From ZCTH02-B3 sp036563895 (GTDB taxonomy: Bacteria > Bacillota > Bacilli > Paenibacillales > Paenibacillaceae), in NCBI GenBank assembly GCA_036563895.1, contig DATCLN010000217.1, positions 1 through 49,380 on the forward strand: a stretch of DNA of 49,380 nucleotides, given 5' to 3'. The position numbers and the translations under genes were made by a program. The notes beneath the pieces are model-generated. The model made no database searches, was not told the DNA's origin, and saw nothing but the letters and a program-made list of their open reading frames with translations. Positions 1 to 8,508 of this stretch are shown one piece after another. Each line of letters starts with the position of its first letter. Position 1 is the first letter of the stretch.

Positions 1-724
1 CCTGCGGAATGCCGGTGGCGTCCGCGACGATATCGAACCCGCGCGGGAACTCCCCGAGCAGTTCGGCTTCGTCGAACCGCCCGCTCACGAACGTCCGGGT
101 GGCGCCCCACTGCGCGGCCATTGCCAGTTTGCCTTCGGCGACGTCGACGACGGCGAGATCGGAGACGCCGGCATGGACGAGCGCCTGGATGAGCTGCTGC
201 CCCATGGCGCCGGCCCCGAACAGGAGCGCCCGGTCTCCCGGCGCGGGGCGCAGACGGTTCATCGCGTGGACCACGCAGGCGAGCGGCTCGATGAACGCGC
301 CTTCGGCGAAGCTCATCCCGTCCGGCAGCCGGAACACGTTGCCGGCCGGCACCGCGACATACTCGGCCATCGCGCCGCCCCGCGTCACCCCGACGGCCTG
401 CCAGTTCGCGCAATGGTTGCCGCGATGGGACAGGCAATACACGCACCGGCCGCAATGGATGTTCGGCTCCGCGGTGACGCGGTCGCCGATCGCGAAGCCG
501 CTGACGCCTTCGCCGAGCCCGGCGATCGTGCCGGAGAACTCGTGCCCGGGAATGATCGGGTAGGGCGAAATATATTCCCCTTTATAAATGTGGACATCCG
601 TCCCGCAAATGCCGGCGCGCTCGACCCGGATCAGCACTTCTCCGGGAGCGGGCTCGGGAACGGGCACTTCCCGGACGGCCGCGCTGCGGGGCCCTTCGAT
701 CACGCATGCCTTCATCGTGCTCAT
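1..724 (-). CDS. Zinc-dependent alcohol dehydrogenase (MDR family), C-terminus cut by window edge
   Basis: NAD(P)-dependent oxidation of an alcohol or polyol, in the sorbitol/threonine dehydrogenase branch of the medium-chain family; the substrate cannot be told. About 241 codons are visible and the 3' end runs off the left edge. Seen: catalytic-zinc residues Cys40 and His61-Glu62 (GHE), four structural-zinc cysteines at 91, 94, 97 and 105, the IEP motif near 145-147 and the nucleotide-binding GAGAMG at 170-175. Start chosen at an ATG with GGAGG 10 bases upstream; an in-frame ATG three codons later lies too far from that site. It follows the SDR gene by 80 bases on the same strand, and a palindrome overlaps its likely promoter. 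Confidence 0.9.
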   Translation of the reverse strand, partial: MSTMKACVIEGPRSAAVREVPVPEPAPGEVLIRVERAGICGTDVHIYKGEYISPYPIIPGHEFSGTIAGLGEGVSGFAIGDRVTAEPNIHCGRCVYCLSHRGNHCANWQAVGVTRGGAMAEYVAVPAGNVFRLPDGMSFAEGAFIEPLACVVHAMNRLRPAPGDRALLFGAGAMGQQLIQALVHAGVSDLAVVDVAEGKLAMAAQWGATRTFVSGRFDEAELLGEFPRGFDIVADATGIPQ

Positions 725-751
725 GGGAACAAAACCTCCGGTGCGTCATGT

Positions 752-771
752 TGTACACTTCCCAATGTACA
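752..771 (-). promoter_or_regulatory. Candidate operator: TGTACA-N8-TGTACA inverted repeat
   Basis: Two copies of the self-complementary hexamer TGTACA spaced by 8 bases, about 28 bases upstream of the dehydrogenase start. The half nearer the upstream side covers a possible -10 (TACATT). The arrangement suits a dimeric repressor. No regulator gene for it is recognisable in the window. Confidence 0.35.
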
Positions 772-804
772 CGATTCCGCGGCCGGCGGAAAGCCGATCG
801 CCGC

Positions 805-1569
805 TCACCACTCCGCTTTCCCGCGATACCGGAAAAACCCCCCGTTCGGGCCGTCGGTATCGATCGTCGCGAGCCAGACCGCCGTGTCCGCGCCTTCCTC
901 CGCCGACAGCGGCGCGTCCGGCCCGCCCATGTCCGTCCGCACGCTGCCGGGACAGACCGCGTTGATCTTGATGTCCCGGCCGTCGACTTCCCGCGCGGCC
1001 AGGCCGGTGAGATAGTTGAGCAGCGATTTGGAGAGGCGGTAGGCGCCCGATTGCCCCTTCAGTTCCGGCAGCAGCTCGAACGCCTGGTATGTCCCGAGCC
1101 CGGACGAGACGTTGACGATCCGCCCGTACCGGTGCTTCCGCATCAGCGGCACGGCGGCCTGGATCAGGCGCAGCGGACCGAAGAAATTCGTCTCGAGCGT
1201 CTGCCGCACGACGGATTCTCCGACCTCCAGCACCGACACGCCCCGGTCCAAAATGATTCCCGCGTTGTTGACCAGCACATCGAGGCGGCCGTACTTCCCC
1301 CTCACGCGCTCCATCAATGCGTCGATGCTGTCCCGGCTGCTGACGTCCAACACTTCCGGCCGGACGGCCGCCCCTTCCCTGGCCAGCTGCTCGGCGGCGG
1401 CCCGCCCCTTCGCCTCGTCCCGGCATCCGATCAGCACCGTCAGGCCCATCCGTGACAATTGCCGCGCGATTTCCCTTCCGATCCCCCGGTTGCCTCCCGT
1501 GACCAGCGCGACGCGGGAAGCGGGCGGCGGCGTTTCGGGTTGTCCGTTCGGTCGGTCGTGATTTACCAT
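805..1569 (-). CDS. SDR family NAD(P)-dependent oxidoreductase
   Basis: Classical short-chain dehydrogenase/reductase, 254 residues, close to the normal 250. Seen: cofactor motif TGGNRGIG at 24-31, NNAG at 101-104, catalytic Ser near 155, and the active pair Tyr177-x3-Lys181. The layout resembles plant and bacterial carbonyl reductases that carry an insert before the catalytic Tyr, but the substrate is unknown. The ATG start has AAGGAG 8 bases upstream. The first ~17 residues are a proline-rich leader before the Rossmann fold. It sits between the NAD(P)-binding gene and the alcohol dehydrogenase on the same strand, with its own AT-rich upstream region. Confidence 0.9.
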   Translation of the reverse strand: MVNHDRPNGQPETPPPASRVALVTGGNRGIGREIARQLSRMGLTVLIGCRDEAKGRAAAEQLAREGAAVRPEVLDVSSRDSIDALMERVRGKYGRLDVLVNNAGIILDRGVSVLEVGESVVRQTLETNFFGPLRLIQAAVPLMRKHRYGRIVNVSSGLGTYQAFELLPELKGQSGAYRLSKSLLNYLTGLAAREVDGRDIKINAVCPGSVRTDMGGPDAPLSAEEGADTAVWLATIDTDGPNGGFFRYRGKAEW

Positions 1570-1618
1570 CAGGATCGCTCCTTTCGCGCGGCAGTCATGA
1601 GCCGCTCGGTTTTCTCTC

Positions 1619-1652
1619 AGATAATGATTTTCCTTTTCTGGAATTGATTATA
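1619..1652 (-). promoter_or_regulatory. Candidate promoter -10 and Fur-like site upstream of the SDR gene
   Basis: A TATAAT lies at 1647-1652 (minus strand) without a good -35. Downstream of it, 1619-1633 matches a 7-1-7 Fur-type inverted repeat at 11 of 14 positions by eye. This AT-rich patch stands out in the GC-rich surroundings. Iron control is only a suggestion. Confidence 0.25.
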
Positions 1653-1677
1653 ATTAAACGGCGTCATCCCGCTTCTG

Positions 1678-2319
1678 TCAAGCGGTCCGCTCCGACACCA
1701 CGGTGAATCTGGCGTTGAGATGGCGCGGCCGCTCGATTTCGTCCACGACGGCGACGGCGTAGTCTTCATAGCTGACATAGCTTTCACCCGCGGAATTGAA
1801 CAGCAGCCGGTCCGTGCCGGTCCGGTACTTGCCCGTTCTTTCGCCGGGCTCCAGCCGGGCCGACGGGCTGACGAACGTCCACGAAATGCCTTCCGTCCCG
1901 CGCAGAATGCGCAAATTCTCCGCCTGATGGCGCGCGGTCTCCAGATACTCCCGCGGAAAATCGGGGGTGTCGAGCAGCCGCGTCGTCATCGCGTCGTCGA
2001 CGTACAGGCTGCCCGCCCCGCCGACCACGATCAGCCGTGTTCGCGGCGCGCCCCGCAGCGCGCGGATCAGCGCGTTGCCCGCCTCCACATGCAGATGCTC
2101 CTGCCCGGGCGGCGCGCCGAACGCGTTGACGACCGCGTCGAACGGCGCGAGATCTTCCGCGGTCAGGGCGAACAGATCCTTCTCCAGCACCTTGAGCCGG
2201 CTGTCCGTCAGCCGCTTCCGGTCGCGGACGATCGCCGTGACGTCATGTCCCCGATCCGCCGCCTCCCCGGCGATCCGCGAACCGGCTTTGCCGCTTGCTC
2301 CGATGACGCCGATTCTCAC
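1678..2319 (-). CDS. NAD(P)H-binding protein, NmrA/YwnB-like atypical SDR
   Basis: 213-residue Rossmann-fold protein of the small NAD(P)-binding family (YwnB/BlvRB-like); reductase or redox-sensor activity is inferred from family only. Seen: N-terminal GASGKAG at 7-13, and an NAFGAP motif near residue 75 following the fourth strand. It lacks the YxxxK pair of classical SDRs. Start is a GTG overlapping the stop of the upstream hydrolase gene (GTGA), with GGGGAGG ahead of it. A longer open frame upstream is the shadow of the hydrolase gene. The overlap implies translational coupling and a shared mRNA. Confidence 0.85.
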   Translation of the reverse strand: MRIGVIGASGKAGSRIAGEAADRGHDVTAIVRDRKRLTDSRLKVLEKDLFALTAEDLAPFDAVVNAFGAPPGQEHLHVEAGNALIRALRGAPRTRLIVVGGAGSLYVDDAMTTRLLDTPDFPREYLETARHQAENLRILRGTEGISWTFVSPSARLEPGERTGKYRTGTDRLLFNSAGESYVSYEDYAVAVVDEIERPRHLNARFTVVSERTA

Positions 2320-3059
2320 AGTTCGACAACCTCCCCGCTGTTCAGCATATCCACCCGAACGCCTTCCGCCTCGGCCGCGGCCGCGGCCAGCCTGCCCGGG
2401 ATGTCCGGCGTCTCCCGGTAGACGGGCGGATGATGGATCGTCCGCCAGTGGATCGGCACCAGCCTTGCGGCGTTCAGCACCCGGGCCGCCGCCACCGCCT
2501 GTTCGGGCGTCAGGCTGATCGGCTGTCCGCTCGGCGCAAGGCCGGGCAGTTCCACCACCGCTCCGTTCACCGGCAGCAATACGGCGTCGAACGGTCCGTG
2601 CGCCCGGGCCATCTTCCACCAGTATCCGTGCCACAGCGTGTCTCCGGCGTGCAGGACCGTCCGCTTCCCGTCGGTGACGACCCACGACACCTGGGGATCG
2701 CCCACGCCGTCCACGGACCAGGACGCCGTCACCCTGAACGGTCCCGCCTCGACCGTCTCGCCGATCGCCACCCCGCGAACATTCGCGAGCGGCGTCGCGG
2801 CCGCGTGTCCGACGGACTCGGCCGGCATGTACACCGGAACGTCGGCGCCGCAGAACGCCGCAATCGCCCGCGGATCGAAATGATCGTCGTGATGATGGGT
2901 CACGAACACGGCCCGGACGGTTCCGAACGCCGATAGCGGCGGCAGCGGTTCATGCGGCCGGCCGAATTTCTCCGGAAAATGAACCAGCGGGTCGATCGCG
3001 ATGGCCTCGCCTCCGGACTCGATGCGGGCGCCGGCCCAGGGCAGTTTCCGAATGTTCAT
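2316..3059 (-). CDS. MBL-fold metal-dependent hydrolase (UlaG/YtkL-like)
   Basis: Metallo-beta-lactamase-fold protein of 247 residues. The metal motif HxHxDH is visible at 55-60, followed by a HAGDT motif and a late PIHW, as in UlaG-like cytosolic hydrolases that cleave lactones, phosphodiesters or similar esters. The substrate is unknown. Start: ATG at 3059 with GGAGG 7 bases upstream; upstream in-frame codons lack a ribosome site. It is the first gene of a two-gene unit with the NAD(P)-binding protein and is divergent from the CGNR regulator, which is the obvious candidate to control it. Confidence 0.88.
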   Translation of the reverse strand: MNIRKLPWAGARIESGGEAIAIDPLVHFPEKFGRPHEPLPPLSAFGTVRAVFVTHHHDDHFDPRAIAAFCGADVPVYMPAESVGHAAATPLANVRGVAIGETVEAGPFRVTASWSVDGVGDPQVSWVVTDGKRTVLHAGDTLWHGYWWKMARAHGPFDAVLLPVNGAVVELPGLAPSGQPISLTPEQAVAAARVLNAARLVPIHWRTIHHPPVYRETPDIPGRLAAAAAEAEGVRVDMLNSGEVVEL

Positions 3060-3075
3060 CGTTGTGCCTCCCTCC

Positions 3076-3159
3076 ATTCTAACCATCTAAATTGGTTTAC
3101 ACCCATTATAATTACCAGATTGAATATAACTTGTAAAGTGCATTTTTGTCGGTTAGAAT
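3076..3159. promoter_or_regulatory. Divergent promoter region with inverted-repeat operator
   Basis: For the plus-strand CGNR gene there is a clear promoter: TTGTAA at 3131-3136, 17-base spacer, TAGAAT at 3154-3159. For the minus-strand hydrolase there is a TATAAT at 3105-3110. ATTCTAACC (3076-3084) and its exact complement GGTTAGAAT (3151-3159) flank the region; the second copy covers the CGNR -10. This layout fits one regulator binding both ends and controlling itself and the hydrolase operon. Confidence 0.55.
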
Positions 3160-3188
3160 TGTGGTGTGGACAAAGGAGGCGGCAACGC

Positions 3189-3773
3189 ATGGAGCGGGAA
3201 TTCGTTTTCATCGGCAATGATTTCGTTGTCGATTTCGTGAATACGAGGATCTGTGTCCGGGGCGCGCGCGTCGAGCTGCTGAACGGGCTGGAGGATGTGG
3301 CGGTCTGGCTGGAACGGGCCGGCAAGGCGTCGGCGCTGACGGAGGGGATCGGCGGACTTTCGGACGGGGAGAAGCGGGGTCTTTTTTCACGGATCATGGA
3401 TCTGCGGAACCGGCTGGAGGAAGCGTTCGCTTCGGTCGCGGCGGGCAGGGGGATTCCCGACGGATTCCTTGATGAGCTGAACGAACGGCTCGCGGAGGCT
3501 TCGGGGCATGACCGGATCGTCGTCCGCGGGTCGGGCCTGGCGGTGGAACGGCGGTATTCGGCCGCGAATCTGCACGCCCTGTTCCACGAAGAGGCCGCCC
3601 GGTTCATCGCTTCGATGGAGCCGGGGCGGCTGAAGGCGTGCGAGAACCGGTCGTGCATCCTGTACTTCTATGACACGAGCCGCAACCGGCAGCGGCGCTG
3701 GTGCAGCATGGAGGCGTGCGGCAACCGCGTGAAGGTGAACCGGCATTATCATCGCAAGAAGGCGTCGCAATGA
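3189..3773 (+). CDS. CGNR zinc-finger transcriptional regulator (ABATE domain)
   Basis: 194-residue protein with an N-terminal ABATE-type domain (about 1-145) and a C-terminal CGNR zinc finger: Cys151, Cys156, Cys172 and Cys177, the last within the signature CGNR at 177-180, followed by a basic tail. Proteins of this family are presumed stress or metabolite-responsive regulators; the ligand is unknown. Start ATG has AAAGGAGG 9 bases upstream. It is divergent from the MBL/NAD(P)-binding pair, separated by an AT-rich region with a matched inverted repeat. One of only two plus-strand genes called in the window. Confidence 0.9.
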   Translation: MEREFVFIGNDFVVDFVNTRICVRGARVELLNGLEDVAVWLERAGKASALTEGIGGLSDGEKRGLFSRIMDLRNRLEEAFASVAAGRGIPDGFLDELNERLAEASGHDRIVVRGSGLAVERRYSAANLHALFHEEAARFIASMEPGRLKACENRSCILYFYDTSRNRQRRWCSMEACGNRVKVNRHYHRKKASQ

Positions 3774-3775
3774 CG

Positions 3776-3805
3776 AAAACCCCCGCCCGAATGCCGGGCG
3801 AGGGC
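3776..3805 (-). terminator. Terminator of cysK, between convergent genes
   Basis: GC-rich hairpin (CCCCGCCCG pairing with CGGGCGAGGG around AATGC) followed on the minus strand by TTTT. It lies between the 3' ends of cysK and the CGNR gene and may serve both directions. Confidence 0.7.
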
Positions 3806-3827
3806 TTGCTTGCGTCTGCGGGAAACT

Positions 3828-4769
<942 letters not shown>

Positions 4770-4794
4770 GATTTCATTCCTCCTGATAATAAAT

Positions 4795-4823
4795 CGGAAA
4801 CGGGACCATGGTCGCCATTTCCG
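4795..4823 (-). other. Stable hairpin in the cysK leader
   Basis: A 12-pair stem (CGGAAATGG pairing with CCGTTTCCG, one bulged C, then GAC/GTC) closed by a CATG loop, ending 25 bases before the cysK start. It could protect the 5' end, act in attenuation, or be part of a sulfur-responsive operator (CymR-type). No poly-T follows, so it is not a terminator by itself. Confidence 0.5.
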
Positions 4824-4862
4824 TTTAATCCGACATAACAAGTTGGTTTAATATCCTTTTTC

Positions 4863-4891
4863 ATCTTAGCAACGAAGCGATCGGATGTCAA
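4863..4891 (-). promoter_or_regulatory. Sigma-A promoter of cysK
   Basis: TTGACA (4886-4891), 17-base spacer, TAAGAT (4863-4868) with an extended TGC just before the -10. Predicted start near 4856 gives a leader of about 87 bases holding the hairpin. The -35 lies in the yacD-cysK gap. Confidence 0.75.
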
Positions 4892-4946
4892 TAGCACCGG
4901 AGCCATTTTGGACAAACTTTTTATCATTATGGCCGGAACCGCAGAT

Positions 4947-5909
4947 TCAATTGGCCGCTTCTCCCTCCAGCATCATTTCCGCGCCGTATTTCGCCAGCAG
5001 CGCCTCTTCCAGCTCCCGCAAAGAAGGCGCCTTCTCCAACGCCAGGCGCCTGCGGATTTCCTCCCGCGTCTCCTGCGGATCAGGGGCGGGAATCGTCCTC
5101 CGCCCGGTGAGCATCACCACTTCGAAGCCGTTTTCCGTCTCCACCGGACCGATGACGCTGCCCGTTTCCAGCCCGGCCACCGCTTCCAGCACGGCCCTGG
5201 GCACAAACGGATCGTCCTCCTCCACCCATCCGAGATCGCCGCCCGAAGCGGCGGTGAACCCGTCCAGTGAAAAAAGCCCCGCCAGTTCGGCGAAATCTTC
5301 GCCCTTCTCCAGCAGGTCCAGGATCTTTTCGGCTTCCTCTCTGTCCGCCAGCACGATGCGGGAAATGCGCAGTTGCTCCCGGGGAGCGAATTCCTCCGCG
5401 TGCTCTTCCCAATATCGCCGGATTTCGTCTTCCGTCACGCTGACCGAAGCGATGGTCAGCTTTTCCAACAGCAGCTGGTACCGCGTTTCCTGCCGGAGGC
5501 GGTCCCGGTCCAGGCCGAGCTGCTCCTTCATCGTCCGGTAAAACTGTTCCTCGCTGTCATAGCCTTCAGCCATGATCCTGAGCTCCCGGGATACTTCCTC
5601 CTCCGTCACCGTGATGCCGAGGGCATCCGCCTCCTTCTCGGCGGCGATCCTCAGGAGCATGTCCCGCAAGGCCTGCTCCCCATACCGGTCCAACAGATCC
5701 CGCGTCAGTTCCTCCCGGGTGATCTCGACACCGCCCACGCGCCCGACCACCTTTCCGGCCAGCTCCTCGGAAGCCGGTTCGGAGGGAGAGGCGTCTCCAG
5801 GATGGGCAGCGCCGAGCCATCCCTCGCGGATCGCCGTCCACACGCCCAGCCCCGCAATCCCCGCCAGCGCGAGCAGAACGATCGCCCAATGCCGCCGCAT
5901 CAGCCGCAT
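4947..5909 (-). CDS. yacD: Membrane-anchored peptidyl-prolyl isomerase / SurA-like foldase YacD
   Basis: 320-residue foldase-like protein expected outside the membrane. Seen: an N-terminal uncleaved-looking signal anchor at about 6-24, a SurA N-like helical region (50-150), and a parvulin (PpiC) domain at about 165-265 with the typical ASGGDLGW segment. Position between hslO and cysK matches B. subtilis yacD. Start set at the second ATG (5909), which has AAGGAG 7 bases upstream; the first ATG (5915) is one base from that site. The hslO stop is 13 bases upstream, so it belongs to the nad-coaX-hslO operon. Confidence 0.88.
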   Translation of the reverse strand: MRLMRRHWAIVLLALAGIAGLGVWTAIREGWLGAAHPGDASPSEPASEELAGKVVGRVGGVEITREELTRDLLDRYGEQALRDMLLRIAAEKEADALGITVTEEEVSRELRIMAEGYDSEEQFYRTMKEQLGLDRDRLRQETRYQLLLEKLTIASVSVTEDEIRRYWEEHAEEFAPREQLRISRIVLADREEAEKILDLLEKGEDFAELAGLFSLDGFTAASGGDLGWVEEDDPFVPRAVLEAVAGLETGSVIGPVETENGFEVVMLTGRRTIPAPDPQETREEIRRRLALEKAPSLRELEEALLAKYGAEMMLEGEAAN

Positions 5910-5922
5910 GTCCATGCTCCTT

Positions 5923-6807
5923 TCAATCCGTCCGCTCCTTGAGGCGATCCAGCAGAGACTGAAGTTCCTCCCGGCCGAACACGTAGGTTTCGTTGCAAAA
6001 CACGCAGTGCGTTTCGGCGCGGCCGTCCCCCTTCAGGATGGCAGCCAGCTCGTCGGCTCCCAGGGCCAGCAGCGTGCGCTCCACCCGTTCCCGCGAGCAG
6101 CGGCACCTGAACACCGGACGCGGTGCAGGGTGCACGTGAAGATCGTTGCCGACCAGCCGGCGCAGGAGCTCTTCCGGCGATATGCCTTCGCTCAACTGGG
6201 CCGTCACCTGCGGCATCTCCGCCATGGTCCGCTCCAGTTCTTCCAGCCGCTTCTCGTCGGCGCCCGGCATTGCCTGCAGGATGAATCCGCCGGCATGTTC
6301 CACAAGACCGTCCTTGCCGATCAGCACGCCAAGGCCGACGGCCGACGGAATCTGCTCCGACACCGTGAAATAATAGGCGAAATCTTCGCCCAGCTCGCCC
6401 GAAACCAGCGGCACGCTGCCCTTGTAAGGCTCCTTGAGCCCGTAATCCCGGATGACATAGAGAAACCCCTTCCGGCCGACGGCGCCGGCCACATCCAGCT
6501 TTCCGTCCGGCCTTAAGGGGAGATGCACTTCGGGATGGGTCACGTAACCGCGCACATGCCCTTCGTCGTCCGCGTCGATCACAATCTCGCCCAAGGGCCC
6601 GTCGCCCTTGATCTGGATCGTCACGCGGCCTTCCTGCATCGCGCCCATCATCGCGCCCGCCGTCGCCGCCCGTCCCAGCGCGGCGGCGGCCGTCGGATAC
6701 GCGCCGTGCCTTCTTTGCAATTCCGCGACAAGGCCCGTCGAACGGACGGCAAAAACGCGCAGCTGTCCGTCCCAGGCCGAACCTCGCACTGATTGGTCGC
6801 CGCTCAT
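5923..6807 (-). CDS. hslO: Redox-regulated chaperone Hsp33
   Basis: Cytosolic holdase activated by oxidative unfolding. 294 residues, normal length. The redox zinc switch is visible as CxC (235, 237) and CxxC (268, 271) near the C-terminus, and the N-terminal domain carries the family's glycine-rich substrate-binding region (GPLGEIVIDAD). It starts 28 bases after the coaX stop and ends 13 bases before yacD, so the three are co-transcribed. This is the yacC position of B. subtilis. Confidence 0.96.
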   Translation of the reverse strand: MSGDQSVRGSAWDGQLRVFAVRSTGLVAELQRRHGAYPTAAAALGRAATAGAMMGAMQEGRVTIQIKGDGPLGEIVIDADDEGHVRGYVTHPEVHLPLRPDGKLDVAGAVGRKGFLYVIRDYGLKEPYKGSVPLVSGELGEDFAYYFTVSEQIPSAVGLGVLIGKDGLVEHAGGFILQAMPGADEKRLEELERTMAEMPQVTAQLSEGISPEELLRRLVGNDLHVHPAPRPVFRCRCSRERVERTLLALGADELAAILKGDGRAETHCVFCNETYVFGREELQSLLDRLKERTD

Positions 6808-6835
6808 CGCTACCTATCCTCTTCCATTCGTTTTT

Positions 6836-7600
6836 TTACATGTTCCGTTCGTAAATCAGAATCAATCCTTCCAGCGTCAGAAGCGGATCCACATGGTCGA
6901 TGGTTTCCGTTTCCTCGGCGATCAGGTGGGCCAGCCCGCCGGTGGCCACGACCTTGGGGTTCGTGCCGAACTCCCGGCGGATGCGCTTCACCAGACCGTC
7001 CACCTGGGCGGCGTAGCCGAACACGATCCCCGCCTGCATGGCGGCGACGGTGTTGCGCCCGATCACCGATTTCGGCTTCGCCAGCTCGATCCGCGGCAGC
7101 TTCGCGGCCCGCTGGTAAAGGGCCTCCGCGGAGATGGCGATGCCCGGAATGATGGCGCCGCCGATATAGGCGCCCGTTTCGTCTATGTAATCAAAGGTGG
7201 TGGCCGTGCCGAAATCGACGATCACCAGGGGCGTGCCGTACCGCTCGATGCCCGCCACCGCGTTCACGATCCGGTCGGCGCCCACGTCCCGGGGATTTTC
7301 GTAACGGATGTTGAGCCCGGTCTTGATTCCCGGACCGACCACCAGCGTCTCCTTTCCTATGTAACGCCTGAACATTTCCGTCAGCGTCGGCATGAGCGGC
7401 GGCACCACGGAAGCCAGAATCGCCCCTTCGATGTCCTCCGCCTTCACTCCGGCCATCTGGAACAGGTTGGTGATCAGGACCCCGTATTCGTCGGACGTGG
7501 CGGACCGGTTGGTGCCCAGGCGCCAGTGATGCTTCAGGGTGCGGCCTTCGTACAGGCCGATGACGATGTTGGTGTTTCCGACGTCCGCAACCAGGATCAA
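6836..7600 (-). CDS. coaX: Type III pantothenate kinase
   Basis: Phosphorylates pantothenate, the first step of coenzyme A synthesis. 254 residues, family length. Seen: the ATP-site motif DVGNTN at 6-11, the DRIVN segment near 100 and GGAIIPG in the middle, all diagnostic of CoaX. Start is a TTG (7600) with GGAGG 8 bases upstream, overlapping the nadC stop (TTGA); a longer open frame reads back into nadC without a ribosome site. The overlap suggests translational coupling of coenzyme A and NAD synthesis genes. Confidence 0.96.
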   Translation of the reverse strand: MILVADVGNTNIVIGLYEGRTLKHHWRLGTNRSATSDEYGVLITNLFQMAGVKAEDIEGAILASVVPPLMPTLTEMFRRYIGKETLVVGPGIKTGLNIRYENPRDVGADRIVNAVAGIERYGTPLVIVDFGTATTFDYIDETGAYIGGAIIPGIAISAEALYQRAAKLPRIELAKPKSVIGRNTVAAMQAGIVFGYAAQVDGLVKRIRREFGTNPKVVATGGLAHLIAEETETIDHVDPLLTLEGLILIYERNM

Positions 7601-8508
7601 CGGGAGGGGCCTCCTTTGACGGCGTAGAGATCCAGGCTGATGTCCAGCGCCCGGATGGAATGGGTCAGGCTGCCGACGGAAATGACGTCCACCCCGCAAG
7701 CGGCCAGTTCCGCCGCCCGCTCCGGAGTCATGCCGCCGGACGCCTCGATGACGGCACGCGGCGCCGCCTCCCGGATGCGCCGGACGGCTTCGGCGACAAG
7801 GGAAGCGTCCATATTGTCCAGCATGATGATGTGCGCCCCCGCCTTCGCCGCTTCCAGGGCCTGTTCCACCGTTTCCGCTTCCACCTCGATGGTCATCGTG
7901 TGCGGAATGCGGCTTCTGGCCGCCGCGACGGCCCGGGCGATGCCGCCGGCCGCCTTGATGTGGTTGTCCTTGATCATGACGGCGTCGTACAGGCCGAACC
8001 GGTGGTTCACCCCGCCGCCCACGCGCACGGCGTACTTTTCCAGCAGGCGGTGGCCGGGCGTCGTCTTGCGGGTGTCGGCGATCCGCACCGGAAAGCCGCG
8101 CACCGCTTCGACGAAGCTACGGGTGCGGGTGGCAATGCCGGACAGTCGCTGCAGCAGGTTGAGAGCCAGCCGCTCGCCGCACAGGATGCCGTGCGTCGGC
8201 CCCTCCACCTCCGCCAGCACGGTTCCCCGTTCCACCGGGTCCCCGTCTTTCACCTTCGCCCGGAAGACGATCGACGGATCCACCGTTTCAAATACGAGCT
8301 GCGCCACCGGAAGGCCCGCCACGATGCCGGCTTCCTTGGCGTGGATGATGCCGACGGAGCGGTGCCCCTCGGGTACGGTGGCCAGCGTCGTCACGTCGCC
8401 CGTTCCCACGTCTTCTTCCAGCCATTCGCGGATTCGCCGGCGCAGCGCTTCCGCCGCGGGACCCGCCCGCAGCCATGCGGTGTCTTCCTCAAACCGTCTC
8501 CCGGACAC
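7597..8508 (-). CDS. nadC: Nicotinate-nucleotide pyrophosphorylase (quinolinate phosphoribosyltransferase)
   Basis: Converts quinolinate and PRPP to nicotinate mononucleotide in de novo NAD synthesis. 303 residues. Seen: the N-terminal EDVGTGDVTT motif, RLSGIAT, DTRKTTPG and the KDNH/EVE segments that bind phosphoribosyl groups. Start is a GTG with GGAGG 9 bases upstream, lying inside the end of nadB (20-base overlap). The stop overlaps the coaX TTG. Third gene of the operon nadA-nadB-nadC. Confidence 0.97.
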   Translation of the reverse strand: MSGRRFEEDTAWLRAGPAAEALRRRIREWLEEDVGTGDVTTLATVPEGHRSVGIIHAKEAGIVAGLPVAQLVFETVDPSIVFRAKVKDGDPVERGTVLAEVEGPTHGILCGERLALNLLQRLSGIATRTRSFVEAVRGFPVRIADTRKTTPGHRLLEKYAVRVGGGVNHRFGLYDAVMIKDNHIKAAGGIARAVAAARSRIPHTMTIEVEAETVEQALEAAKAGAHIIMLDNMDASLVAEAVRRIREAAPRAVIEASGGMTPERAAELAACGVDVISVGSLTHSIRALDISLDLYAVKGGPSR

